Below, piece by piece: positions 27,134-35,946 of a stretch of DNA of 41,034 bases. The notes under the pieces were generated by a model. It ran no database searches. It was not told the DNA's origin and was given only the letters and a program-made list of their open reading frames with translations. Position 1 is the stretch's first letter, and each line of letters opens with the position of its first letter. Both the position numbers and the translations under genes were made by a program. Source of the stretch: an uncultured beta proteobacterium (GTDB lineage: Bacteria; Pseudomonadota; Gammaproteobacteria; Burkholderiales; Burkholderiaceae_C); NCBI GenBank assembly GCA_903838565.1, contig CAILZB010000078.1, positions 1 through 41,034 on the forward strand, in the 5' to 3' direction.

Positions 27134-29632
27134 ATGCCCCAATTTTCAGCACTGAGCGCCATCCGACGCGCTGCCATCGCGTCCGCCGGCACGGGTGAGG
27201 GGTCCCGACTGGGCCGCTTCGAACTGCAGCGCATTCTGGGCCAGGGCGCGCAGGCCACGGTCTGGCTCGCCTTTGATCCGCGGCTGGAACGCCAGGTGGC
27301 GATCAAGATCGTGCGCTGCGCGCCGGGCGTCGATACGGCGTCGCTCGATCAATGGCTACGCGAAGCGCGCAGCGTCGGGCGCATCACGCACCCCAACATC
27401 GTTCCGCTGTTCGAAGCCGACGTGCAGGATCAGCAGCCCTACCTGGTGTTCGAATACGTCGCAGGACCCACGCTGGCCGAGCATCTGCGCGAGCGCGGCG
27501 CCCTGCCGGCGCGCGAAGCGGTGCAGATGATGCTGGGCGTGCTCGGTGCGCTGCAGGCCGCGCATGCGGCGGGCGTGGTGCATCTGGACCTCAAGCCGTC
27601 GAACATCCTGATCGACCCCAACGGCGAGGCCCGCGTCACGGATTTCGGGATTGCCGCGCGTCTGGCAAAGCCGGAAGCAGGGGCCACGGGCAGTGGCACA
27701 CCGGGCTACATGGCGCCCGAGGCTGCCGCGGGGGCGCCCGCGACCACCGCCATGGACGTGTTTTCTGCGGGACTGATGCTGGCACAACTGCTCACCGGCG
27801 AGCGGCTGGTGAAGGAATCCGATCCCAAGCGTGCCATGCAGGTCGTGGCAAGCGTTGACCTGGCGCTTCCCGAAAAAAGTGCCTCCAAAGCAGGCGACCC
27901 CGTCATCGACGACCACCTGCGCAGCATCGTGCAGCAGGCGATACGCCGCGTGCCCGAGCAAAGGCTGGGCAGCGTTGAGCTCATGCATCAGGCCTTGCAG
28001 TCCTGGCTGGAAAACGACAGCGCGCCGCTGCAGGCGGCCAACGCGACCGCAGCCGGCAACAGCAAGGGCACGCTGGAATTCCTGCTGCGCCGCATGCGCC
28101 ACAAGAGCGATTTTCCCGCGCTGTCGGACTCGGTGGCGCGCATCCAGAAGCTGGCCAACTCCGACAACGAGAGCGTGAGCAGCCTGACCAACGAGATCCT
28201 CAAGGACGTGGCCCTCACCAACAAGCTGCTGCGCCTCGTGAATACCGCGAATTTCACGCACGCCGGTGGCGGCAGCATCAGCACCGTGTCGCGCGCCGTG
28301 GCGCTGGTGGGCTTCAACGGCATTCGCAACATGGCGCTGAGCCTGGTGCTGCTGGACCACATGCAGGACAAGGCGCACGCGAACCAGCTCAAGGAAGAAT
28401 TTATTCGCGCCCTGATGTCCGGTTCGGTCGCATCCGAGCTGTGCACTTCGACGCGCGACAGCGAAGACGCCTTCATAGGCGCCATGTTCCAGAACCTGGG
28501 GCGCTTGCTCACGAGCTTCTATTTCCCCGAAGAGGCGCGCCAGATGCGCGAGCTCATGAACGCGAGCCGCGCCCCCTGCGACGAGGCCAGCGCCGCGTTG
28601 CGGGTTCTGGGTTTGAGCCTGGAAGAACTCGGCGTGGGTGTGGCGCGCTCCTGGGGTCTGCCGGAGAACCTGCAACGCTGCATGCGCAAACCCACGGGTG
28701 CGCCACCGGCACACGCCTCGATTGCGCCGCAGGATCATGTGCGCTGGCTGGTCACCGCGGCCAACGAGGTGGCCGACACGCTGCTGCACACCGAGCCCGA
28801 GCAGGCAGAAGAACGGGTGCGCGAGGTGTCGGAGCGCTACGCCCGAACGCTGGGCGTGCCGCCCAAGAAGCTCCAGCAAGCCACCGCGGTGGCGCGCGAA
28901 AAGCTCGCGCAAATGGCGCAGGCGATGCAGTTGCACGTGGCACCCAATTCGCCCGCCCGTCGCCTGCTGCACGAACGCGAAGAGACCACGCAGACCCGGC
29001 TGGAAGCCGAGCAAACCCTGCACGCCACGGTGCTGGAAGTGGCGCCGCAGCAGACAGCGCAAGCGCAGACATCCGCAGAAGCCCCCTCGCCTGGGGTCGC
29101 CGTCGCACCGCCGCCACCGGCGACCGACGTTCTGGTGGCCGGGATCCAGGACATCACCAATGCCATGGTGGCAGACAGCTTCAAGCTCAACGACGTGATC
29201 CGCATGATCCTGGAGACCATGCTGCGCGGACTGAATTGCCGACGCATCGTGTTCTGCCTGCGCGACGTCAAGACCGAATGCCTGACCGGGCGCTTTGGTC
29301 TGGGCGCAGAGGTAGAAGCGGTGGTTCCAGCGTTTCGTATTTCCCTCAAGGCCCAACCCGATCTGTTCTCGCTGATGTGCTCCAGGGGCGCGGACACGCT
29401 CATCAGCAATGCCGGCGACCCATTGATTGCAGCGCGCCTGCCGGCCTGGTACAAGCAGTCGGTGAACGCCCCGACCTTTGTGCTGCTGCCGATGCAACTC
29501 AAGGGCGCCACCTTTGCGCTGATCTACGCCGACGCGACAAGCGCGGGCGGCATTGCACTCGACGAGAAGCAACTGTCGCTGCTGCGCACGCTGCGCAATC
29601 AGGCCGTGATGGCCTTCCGGCAGGCCGGTTGA
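27134..29632 (+). CDS. Ser/Thr protein kinase-HDOD-GAF fusion
   Basis: The 832-residue protein begins with a eukaryotic-type Ser/Thr kinase domain (~28-290): glycine loop GQGAQATVW, VAIK lysine K58, E77, catalytic loop HLDLKPSN (H150, D152, N157), DFG at 170-172 and GTPGYMAPE. The Arg of the usual HRD is Leu, so it is a non-RD kinase. An HDOD domain follows (~315-520), then a linker rich in Ala, Glu and Pro, and a GAF domain (~675-830). No transmembrane segment is visible. The role is inferred: a kinase whose output is tied to HDOD contacts and a GAF-bound ligand. The start ATG at 27134 follows CTATCAT (27121-27127), a possible -10, so the leader may be very short. The Pro-rich linker is unusual among its neighbours. 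Confidence 0.9.
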   Translation: MPQFSALSAIRRAAIASAGTGEGSRLGRFELQRILGQGAQATVWLAFDPRLERQVAIKIVRCAPGVDTASLDQWLREARSVGRITHPNIVPLFEADVQDQQPYLVFEYVAGPTLAEHLRERGALPAREAVQMMLGVLGALQAAHAAGVVHLDLKPSNILIDPNGEARVTDFGIAARLAKPEAGATGSGTPGYMAPEAAAGAPATTAMDVFSAGLMLAQLLTGERLVKESDPKRAMQVVASVDLALPEKSASKAGDPVIDDHLRSIVQQAIRRVPEQRLGSVELMHQALQSWLENDSAPLQAANATAAGNSKGTLEFLLRRMRHKSDFPALSDSVARIQKLANSDNESVSSLTNEILKDVALTNKLLRLVNTANFTHAGGGSISTVSRAVALVGFNGIRNMALSLVLLDHMQDKAHANQLKEEFIRALMSGSVASELCTSTRDSEDAFIGAMFQNLGRLLTSFYFPEEARQMRELMNASRAPCDEASAALRVLGLSLEELGVGVARSWGLPENLQRCMRKPTGAPPAHASIAPQDHVRWLVTAANEVADTLLHTEPEQAEERVREVSERYARTLGVPPKKLQQATAVAREKLAQMAQAMQLHVAPNSPARRLLHEREETTQTRLEAEQTLHATVLEVAPQQTAQAQTSAEAPSPGVAVAPPPPATDVLVAGIQDITNAMVADSFKLNDVIRMILETMLRGLNCRRIVFCLRDVKTECLTGRFGLGAEVEAVVPAFRISLKAQPDLFSLMCSRGADTLISNAGDPLIAARLPAWYKQSVNAPTFVLLPMQLKGATFALIYADATSAGGIALDEKQLSLLRTLRNQAVMAFRQAG

Positions 29633-29892
29633 GCCGCGGCGCAGTCGTTCAGGACGCCGGGGGGGCCCCGGTGCGGGTTGCCAGTCACGCGCTCAAGGTG
29701 TGACAAATCTGACACAAACCGCCTGCCGATGGCTCGCTTTGGGGTGAATCTCTGACGGCAAACGTCAGTTTGCATTTACATTATTCAACATCGCAGTCGT
29801 CGTCGATTCAGTTCGCGCCGGCTGCGCCCTCTGGCACTTTGACCCCGTGCTCGCTCCGCCTGACCTAGCAAGAAGTCACGACGAGGCTAAGC
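29633..29892. other. Intergenic region upstream of the TPS remnant
   Basis: No gene is visible in these 260 bases. A GC hairpin, CCGGGG (29657-29662) with CCCCGG (29666-29671), may end the kinase transcript but has no T-run. A second hairpin, CTGACG (29752-29757) with CGTCAG (29763-29768), is followed by an AT-rich stretch (29769-29790) that is the likely promoter region for the TPS genes. A ribosome site GAGG lies at 29883-29886. Confidence 0.4.
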
Positions 29893-30258
29893 ATGAAGCG
29901 TCACGCTGCGATGAACCGCATCTACCGCCTGGTCTGGAACGCAGCCCTGGGCGTGTGGGTGGCCGTTGCCGAAACAGCCAAAGGCCGCGGCAAGTCCAGA
30001 TCCGCTCGCCGTCTGGTGGCGGCCGCCCTGTCGCTGGCTGCCAACTCGTTCCTGATGCCGTTCGCGCAGGCCGGGCCCACCGGTGGCGACGTCACTGCCG
30101 GCACCGGCAGCATCAATCAAAGCGGCAGCAACACCACCATTACCCAGAGCAGCCAGAACCTGGCCATCAACTGGCAAAGCTTCAACATCGCGGCCAACGA
30201 GTCCGTTCGCTTCAACCAGCCCAATGCCAGCTCGATTGCACTGAACCGCGTGGTCGGA
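29893..30258 (+). pseudogene. TpsA exoprotein (filamentous haemagglutinin family), N-terminal fragment
   Basis: The ATG at 29893 has GAGG six bases upstream. The fragment contains an extended signal peptide region (NRIYRLVWNAALGVWVAVAE), a hydrophobic signal segment ending in AQA, and the first part of a TPS secretion domain (GGDVTAGTGSINQSGSNTT, LAINWQSFNIAANESVRF, ALNRVVG). TPS homology stops at 30258. After that the same frame reads Arg-rich non-family sequence. A complete TpsA would continue for thousands of bases. The fragment would be exported but not secreted as a functional adhesin. Either a deletion or an assembly join is needed to explain it. Confidence 0.85.
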
Positions 30259-30722
30259 CACCGTCGTCGACGGCAGCAATGCCGACATGAGCGCCAACTA
30301 CACCGTCACCGCCAGCGCCACAGCCTTGGGCACCATCAACGCCAAGGCCGTGACGCTCACTGCGCCGTCGGTCACCAAGACCTACGACGGCGGCCTGACC
30401 TACTCCACCACCGGCAGCGACCTCACCGCCCTGTCTGGATCTCTGGTGGGTGGCGATACGGTCAGCGCCGCAACCATCGCCTATCTGGACAAGAACGCCG
30501 GTGTCAACAAGAGCGTGACCCTGAACAGCGCCACGGTGAGCGACGGCAACGGCGGGTTGAACTACAACGTGACGCTGGCGGGTAATTCCACCAGCAGCAT
30601 CGGCACCCGGGCCTTGACCCTGGCACCCGTCACGGACACCAAGACCTACGACGGCGGTATCAGTTCTGCTGCGGCCGTCACCGTCACAGGTGTCGCTGCC
30701 GGAGACGCCGTCACCGTGGCTT
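30257..30722 (+). pseudogene. YDG-repeat segment of a large adhesin, internal fragment in a second frame
   Basis: In a frame shifted by one base from the TpsA start, the sequence reads as two YDG-type adhesin repeats, each with the motif TKTYDGG. They contain NYTVTASATALGTINAKAV and LNYNVTLAGNSTSSIGTRAL. These repeats belong in the C-terminal part of long TPS exoproteins, so several kilobases between 30258 and here appear to be missing. Homology ends about 30722, again at a frame change. Confidence 0.8.
30374..30393 (+). repeat. 20-bp direct repeat in the YDG segment (second copy 30638-30657)
   Basis: The 20 bases ACCAAGACCTACGACGGCGG occur exactly at 30374-30393 and at 30638-30657, one per YDG unit. 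Such repeats promote recombination and also confuse short-read assembly. Confidence 0.9.
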
Positions 30723-31433
30723 CGCACGCCCACCACCCAGGTCACCAGCTTGCTCGTGTGGGAGGGCAAGGATCTGCTGGATACCACCGGAGCACCGGTC
30801 ACGTCGTCGAGCAAGCAGGTCCATCTGGCCACGCTGGGACTGAACGGCAATCATCAGGACGCCTGGTGGGACGGCGGCGTCACGGCATGGAACGCCTCGC
30901 TGGTGAGCGGAAAGCTCTCGTTGGACGCTGCGACGCTGGCGATCGACAGCGCCTCGGCCCAAAGCAGCGGCCACTTCACGCGCGCGACCTACAGCTTGAG
31001 CCGACTGCAGCGGCTGGGCCAGAGCGACTCGGTGTCGCTGGCCGTGTCCGGACAGCTGGCCAACAAGAACCTGGGTTCATCAGAAAAGTTCGCGCTCGGA
31101 GGAGCCAGCGGCGTGCGCGCGTATCCGCAGGGTGAAGGCAGCGGCGACGAGGGGTGGATGGTGAATCTGGAGCTGCGCCACGAGGCCATGCAGGGCCTGC
31201 AGGGCGTCGCCTTCTACGACCTGGGCTCGGTCACCGTCAACCACCACCCGTTTGTGCCGACGCCGAACCTGCGCAACATCGCCGGCGCCGGCCTGGGGCT
31301 GAACGCGCAGTACGCTGACGTGCAACTCAAGGCCGCTGTGGCCTGGCGCACCGAGGGTGGTGCGGCCAAATCAGAACCGGCTACCATGAATCGCAATCCG
31401 CGGCTCTGGATTCAGGCCAGCGCGCAGTTTTAA
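30723..31433 (+). pseudogene. TpsB outer-membrane transporter (ShlB/FhaC family), C-terminal barrel fragment
   Basis: In the third reading frame, about 236 residues match the C-terminal beta-barrel of a TpsB/ShlB-type transporter. The conserved block GGASGVRAYPQGEGSGDEGW is present. Barrel strands follow (MVNLELRHE, VAFYDLGSV) and the chain ends in an aromatic residue (IQASAQF), as expected for an outer-membrane protein. The signal peptide, POTRA domains and first half of the barrel (about 300 residues) are missing, and no start codon with a ribosome site leads into it. The stop is 10 bases before the sulfotransferase ATG, so an intact TpsB would have been in the same operon. Confidence 0.85.
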
Positions 31434-31443
31434 CCAGGGAAAT

Positions 31444-32280
31444 ATGTTCATGTCACCTCAATTCATCGGCGTCACGGGCTTGCCCCGAGCGGGCTCCACG
31501 CTGCTGTGCCAGCTGCTGGCACAGCACCCGGAAATTCAATGCGAGGGCAACAGCTCGCCGCTGTGCAACACTTTGCTGGGCATACGAAGGATGATCAGCG
31601 ACGACAGCTTTTTCCTGTCGCAGCTGGACCACACGTTCGACACCAGCTACGCTCACTTGACGTCGGCGATGCAGGGCTTCCTGCGCGGCTGGAATCAGGA
31701 TTGCGGCAAGAAGGCGGTGGTCGACAAGAACCGCGCCTGGCTGCATGCGGTGGAGCTGCTGCTGCATATCGAGCCCAATGCCAAGCTCATCGTCTGCCTG
31801 CGCGAGCTGGGGCAGATCTATGGCTCCATCGAAGCGCAGCACCAGCGCACGATCCTGGTGGATTTCATCGATCACCTGGCGGACTTCGACCGCTTCGGCC
31901 GCGCCGACATCCTGTTCGCCAAGGACAAGGCCATAGGCGCTCCGCTAATCTCGCTGCACGCCGTGCCCGACCTGCCCAAGAAGGTGCAGGAGCATCTGTA
32001 TTTCGTGCGCTTTGAAGACATGATCGAGCAGCCCGCAGCGTGCATGGCGCATATCTATGCGTGGCTGGGACTTTCCCCTTTCGAGATCAATCCGAACCAG
32101 CTCGCGCTCGGCGTCCAGGAGAGCGACAGCCACTACCACATGAAGTACCTGCACAAGCAGGCGCAGCAGATTTCCAAGCCCAAGAGGCACGAGATCGCAC
32201 CCCGGATCCAGGCCCAGATCGAGACCGCCTGTGCCTGGTACTACCAGCTCTACTATCCGTCAAAGAAGTCGTCGTCGTGA
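31444..32280 (+). CDS. Sulfotransferase (PAPS-dependent)
   Basis: The 278-residue protein has the 5'-phosphosulfate-binding loop [14 protein letters not shown] near its N-terminus and a later [20 protein letters not shown] block, typical of bacterial Sulfotransfer_3-type enzymes. It moves sulfate from PAPS to a hydroxyl group; the acceptor cannot be read. The start could be 31444 (MFMSPQF) or the ATG at 31450, which has better spacing from AGGGAA at 31436-31441. The TGA overlaps the GTG start of the APS kinase, so donor supply and transfer are co-translated. It follows the TpsB fragment by 10 bases, which suggests that the original operon combined TPS secretion with sulfation. Confidence 0.88.
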   Translation: MFMSPQFIGVTGLPRAGSTLLCQLLAQHPEIQCEGNSSPLCNTLLGIRRMISDDSFFLSQLDHTFDTSYAHLTSAMQGFLRGWNQDCGKKAVVDKNRAWLHAVELLLHIEPNAKLIVCLRELGQIYGSIEAQHQRTILVDFIDHLADFDRFGRADILFAKDKAIGAPLISLHAVPDLPKKVQEHLYFVRFEDMIEQPAACMAHIYAWLGLSPFEINPNQLALGVQESDSHYHMKYLHKQAQQISKPKRHEIAPRIQAQIETACAWYYQLYYPSKKSSS

Positions 32281-32837
32281 GCACCCGCAACGACCCGGCG
32301 CCCGCGCCGCTGGCCCAGGGGCGGGCGGCGCGCTGCATCTGGTTCACCGGCCTGTCGGGTTCGGGCAAGTCCACCATCGCCCAGTTGCTCGAGCAGCAGC
32401 TGCGCGCGCGGGGTCTTCACATCTGCCTGCTCGATGGCGACCAGCTGCGCCAGGGTCTGTGTCGGGATCTGGGGTTCACCCACACCGACCGCGTGGAAAA
32501 CATCCGGCGCGCGGCCGAGGTGGCCAAGCTCATGCGCGACGCCGGACTGATCGTGCTGGTGGCGCTGATTTCGCCGTTCCGCATGGACCGGCAGCTGGCG
32601 CGCGAACTGTTCCCGGATGGCGAATTTCTCGAGGTGTTTGTCGACACGCCGCTGGCCGAGTGCGAACGGCGCGACCCCAAGGGCCTTTACGCCAAGGCGC
32701 GCCGCGGCGAGCTGAAAAACTTCACCGGCATCACCAGCAGCTACGAGCCGCCGCTGGCGCCCGACGTGCACCTGAAAACCTGCGAAGCCGATGCCACGGC
32801 GCTGGCCGACCAGATCGCCGCGCTGATGCAGTTTTAA
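32277..32837 (+). CDS. cysC: Adenylylsulfate kinase
   Basis: The 186-residue protein phosphorylates APS to PAPS using ATP. It has the P-loop GLSGSGKST (25-33) and the APS kinase motifs [25 protein letters not shown] and [28 protein letters not shown] follows in the usual order. The length is that of a stand-alone kinase, with no fused ATP sulfurylase. The start is GTG at 32277, overlapping the sulfotransferase TGA (GTGA). Upstream in-frame ATG codons would lie inside the sulfotransferase. No sulfate-reduction genes are nearby, so the PAPS is probably for sulfation rather than cysteine synthesis. Confidence 0.93.
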   Translation: MSTRNDPAPAPLAQGRAARCIWFTGLSGSGKSTIAQLLEQQLRARGLHICLLDGDQLRQGLCRDLGFTHTDRVENIRRAAEVAKLMRDAGLIVLVALISPFRMDRQLARELFPDGEFLEVFVDTPLAECERRDPKGLYAKARRGELKNFTGITSSYEPPLAPDVHLKTCEADATALADQIAALMQF

Positions 32838-32903
32838 CCTTTGGTTCCCGCGCGTGGATCGGGACGGCAGGTTGTACGATAGCGCCACCACCGAGGAGTC
32901 ATC

Positions 32904-33128
32904 ATGTTTCCTGAATACCGCGACCTGATCAGTCAACTCAAAACCAGCGATCACCAATTTTCGCGTCTGTTTGAACAGCACAACGCGCTGGACCAGCGCA
33001 TCAAACGGATGGACAACCACGCCGAACCCGGCACGCACGAAGAAATCGAAACGCTGAAGAAAGAAAAACTGCTGCTCAAGGACCAGATCTACGTGCTGCT
33101 GAAAAACGCCAGCGCGGGCAAGGGGTAA
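32904..33128 (+). CDS. YdcH-family (DUF465) small protein
   Basis: The 74-residue protein is predicted to be a helical hairpin with heptad-like pattern: MFPEYRDLISQLK, FEQHNALDQRIKRMD, then LKKEKLLLKDQIYVLL. These match the DUF465/YdcH family, whose function is not established. GAGGAG at 32892-32897 gives a strong ribosome site. TACGAT at 32875-32880 may be the -10. The gene is probably transcribed on its own after the APS kinase. Confidence 0.88.
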   Translation: MFPEYRDLISQLKTSDHQFSRLFEQHNALDQRIKRMDNHAEPGTHEEIETLKKEKLLLKDQIYVLLKNASAGKG

Positions 33129-33141
33129 CGCGCGATCATGC

Positions 33142-33168
33142 GTCGGGTTACGCTGCGCTAACCACGAC
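33142..33168. repeat. GTCGGGTTA palindromic intergenic repeat, copy 2
   Basis: GTCGGGTTA at 33142-33150 pairs with TAACCACGAC at 33159-33168 with one bulged A. It lies between two convergent genes, 38 bases past the stop of the second PatZ-like gene. It is related to the perfect hairpin at 131-159. Confidence 0.65.
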
Positions 33169-33206
33169 CAACGAGGCTCAAGACCCCAACTCCAACAATC
33201 GTAGAC

Positions 33207-35885
33207 CTACAACGCCTGCGTCACCAGCTTGAAGTCCGCATCCTCGGGAAATGGCTTGACGGAAAAGCCCAGGCTTTTCATCAGCTTGAGCATGTTGGGA
33301 TTTTTCGCCAGCACCAGGCCGTCGATTTCGGTCAGGCCTTTTTCGCGCGCCACGTCCATGATGGAGCGCATCAGGCGCGAGCCCAGCCCCTGGCCCTTGA
33401 AGTCGTCGGCCACGACCAGCGAAAACTCGCAACTGCTGCTGTCCGGGTTCGTGATGTAGCGCGACACGCCCACGATGCGCTCGGTCTCGACGCTCTCGCC
33501 GTCGGCGCCCGTCGTGCGCTCCTTGTACAGCGCCACCAAAGCCATTTCGCGGTCGTAGTCGATCAGCGTGAAGCGCGACAACAGCGTCGCGGGCAACTCC
33601 TGAATGCTCGAGACAAAGCGGAAATAGCGGCTCTCGGGCGACATGCTGCGCACCAGATCCTGCAGCATCTGCGCGTCGTCGGGATGGATCGGGCGCACGG
33701 TGTAGTCGCCGCCGCCGCGCAGCGGCCAGAGCTGCTCGTACTGCGCCGGATACGGCAGGATGGCCAGATGGTTGTAATTGCGCGCTGTCGCCGGAGCGCT
33801 CTGGACCACGATGCGCGCGTCCACTGCAAGCGCGCCGGACTCGTCCACGATGATGGGATTGATGTCCATCTCGCGCAGCTGGGGAAGCTCGCACACCATC
33901 TCGGATACGCGCAGCAGCACCTGCTCCAGCGCATCCACGTCCGCCGCCGAGGCACCGCGCCATTCGCCCAGCGTCTGCGCCACGCGAGAGCGCTCGATCA
34001 GGCGCCGCGCCAGAAACTGGTTCAGCGGCGGCAGCTCCATCGCGCGGTCGTCGATCAGTTCGATCATGGTGCCGCCCGCGCCAAAGGTGATGACCGGACC
34101 GAACGGGTCGTCGGTGACGAGGCCCACGCAGACTTCGCGCCCGCGTTTTTGCCCCGACATCTTCTGCACCGTGACGCCGTTGATGCGCGCCTTGGGCAAC
34201 AGCGCCTGCACCGATCGCACCATCTCGGTGAAGGTGTCGCGCACGCCCATGGCGCTGGTGAGGTTCAGCGCCACGCCCTGCACGTCGGATTTGTGGCTGA
34301 TGTCGGGTGAATCGATCTTCAGCGCCACCGGAAAACCCAGTTGCGACGCGATCATCATGGCTTCGTTCGCATTGCGCGCGAGCAGGGTCTTGCTCACGGG
34401 GATGTGGAACGACGCCAGCAGCGCCTTGGACTCCATCTCGGTGAGCACATTGCGCCGTTCGGCCAGGACGCTTTCGATCAGCAGTCGCGCGCCCTGCACG
34501 TCGGGCTTGGCCAGGTGCGACAGCGGCGGCGGCGTCTGCTGCAGCAACTGCTGGTTCTGATAGAAGGAGGCGATGTTGCCGAAGGCGCCGACCGCCGCTT
34601 CGGGCGTGCGAAAGCTGGGGATGGCCGCTTCCTTGAGGATGCTGCGCGCCGCACCCACCGTCGAGTCGCCCATCCAGCAGGTGAGCAGCGGCTTGCCGAC
34701 TCGGGTGTGCACGTCGGCCAGCGCCTGCGCAATGGCACCGCCATCGGTGCCGACCTTGGGCGAGTAGATCACCAGGATGCCGTCAATGGCGCGGTCGTGG
34801 CCGGCGGCTTCGACCGCTGCGCGGAACTGGTCGGCGCTGGCCTCTTCGGACAGATCGATCAGGTCGCTGAGTGTCGCCTGCGGCCCCAGCAGGGGCCGCA
34901 GAGCCGTCACCCGTTCCGGCGACAGGACGCCCAGCTCCAGCTTGATTTCGCTGATCCAGTCGGCCGCGAGCACACCGGGCCCACCGCCATTGGTGATGAC
35001 GGCCAGGCGCCGGCCCACGGGCCGATAGCGCGAGGCCAGGCATTTGGCCGCGGAGAACAGCGCCACAAAGGAGCGCACGCGCACCGCACCGGCGCGACGC
35101 AGCGCAGCGTCGAACACGTCGTCGCTGCCGACGATGGAGCCTGAATGCGTGAGCGCGGCGCGATTGCCTTCGGCCTTGCGTCCGGCCTTGAGCACCACCA
35201 CCGGTTTGGCATTGGCCGCAGCACGCAAGGCGCTCATGAAGCGCCGCGCATGGGTGATGCCTTCGAGATAGACCACGATGCTGTGGGTCTGTGCGTCGGA
35301 CGCCAGAAAGTCCAGCACCTGCGCCATGTCCACGGACGTGTTCGGCCCCAGCGAGACCACGGCCGAGAAACCGACGCCGTTGCTTCTGGCCCAGTCCAAA
35401 ATGGACGAAGTCAGGGCGCCCGACTGCGACACCAGCGCCAGCGTTCCGGGCGCCGCGAGCGCACCTGCGACGCTGGCATTGAGCTGCAGATGCGGCCGCT
35501 GAAAGCCCATGCAGTTCGGCCCCAGCAGATGAATGCCTTCGCGCCGCGCGATTCGGCTCAGCTCGGCTGCCTGGGCCGCATCGATGCCGCTGGACACCAC
35601 CAGTGCGGAGCGGCACTTGATGCGCCCGACCAGTTCCAGTGCGGCGGCCACGTCCTGCGGCGGCAGCGCGATCACCGCCAGATCGGCCTCGGTCTGCGCC
35701 AGATCAGCCAGCGTGCCGCTGGTGTGAACGTCCATGAAGGTGATGCTGCCGGCAAAGCGCTGCGCCTTGAGCGCCGCGAGAAGGACCTGCGCCTGCGGTG
35801 TCTGCGAGGCGGGGTCGTCTGCGTTGCCGCAAAAAACCACGAGCGAACTGGGGGAAAAGAGCGACGTGAGAAAGTGCTTGTCCAT
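33207..35885 (-). CDS. Second bifunctional acyl-CoA synthetase / GNAT acetyltransferase (PatZ-like)
   Basis: The 892-residue paralogue of the protein at 170-2827 has the same domain order: CoA-binding (~1-130), ligase domains (~145-460), ATP-grasp (~480-710) and GNAT (~735-892, FKGQGLGSRLM). The phospho-histidine motif is kept (THSGSIVGS, H247). The N-terminal glycine motif is degenerate: the GASxxPxxxG of the first copy is replaced by CGNADDP at 19-25. CoA or nucleotide binding at that site may be lost or changed. This split (intact His, degenerate Rossmann loop) suggests different jobs for the two copies. The start at 35885 follows an unusual inverted repeat at 35897-35916. Confidence 0.9.
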   Translation of the reverse strand: MDKHFLTSLFSPSSLVVFCGNADDPASQTPQAQVLLAALKAQRFAGSITFMDVHTSGTLADLAQTEADLAVIALPPQDVAAALELVGRIKCRSALVVSSGIDAAQAAELSRIARREGIHLLGPNCMGFQRPHLQLNASVAGALAAPGTLALVSQSGALTSSILDWARSNGVGFSAVVSLGPNTSVDMAQVLDFLASDAQTHSIVVYLEGITHARRFMSALRAAANAKPVVVLKAGRKAEGNRAALTHSGSIVGSDDVFDAALRRAGAVRVRSFVALFSAAKCLASRYRPVGRRLAVITNGGGPGVLAADWISEIKLELGVLSPERVTALRPLLGPQATLSDLIDLSEEASADQFRAAVEAAGHDRAIDGILVIYSPKVGTDGGAIAQALADVHTRVGKPLLTCWMGDSTVGAARSILKEAAIPSFRTPEAAVGAFGNIASFYQNQQLLQQTPPPLSHLAKPDVQGARLLIESVLAERRNVLTEMESKALLASFHIPVSKTLLARNANEAMMIASQLGFPVALKIDSPDISHKSDVQGVALNLTSAMGVRDTFTEMVRSVQALLPKARINGVTVQKMSGQKRGREVCVGLVTDDPFGPVITFGAGGTMIELIDDRAMELPPLNQFLARRLIERSRVAQTLGEWRGASAADVDALEQVLLRVSEMVCELPQLREMDINPIIVDESGALAVDARIVVQSAPATARNYNHLAILPYPAQYEQLWPLRGGGDYTVRPIHPDDAQMLQDLVRSMSPESRYFRFVSSIQELPATLLSRFTLIDYDREMALVALYKERTTGADGESVETERIVGVSRYITNPDSSSCEFSLVVADDFKGQGLGSRLMRSIMDVAREKGLTEIDGLVLAKNPNMLKLMKSLGFSVKPFPEDADFKLVTQAL

Positions 35886-35896
35886 AGAATATCCAA

Positions 35897-35931
35897 GGGT
35901 TAACCCGATATTAACCAGCTTTGGGGGTCAA
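35897..35931 (-). promoter_or_regulatory. Inverted repeats and promoter-like element upstream of the second PatZ-like gene
   Basis: A perfect palindrome GGGTTAACCC lies at 35897-35906, and GGTTAA/TTAACC halves at 35898-35903 and 35911-35916 form a second symmetric pair. Reading the minus strand, TTGACC at 35931-35926 could be a -35, but I find no good -10 at normal spacing. The repeats lie 12-31 bases before the start codon and could be a repressor site. Confidence 0.35.
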
Positions 35932-35946
35932 TATTCAGCCTGCACT

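Noticed and set aside
29699..29716. CRP-like site TGTGACAAATCTGACACA
   Set aside because: The second half is TGACA rather than TCACA, so the match is poor.
30287..31135. A 282-residue frame across the YDG/TpsB join as a genuine gene
   Set aside because: Only its first ~145 residues are adhesin-like; the rest is TpsB sequence read in the wrong frame.
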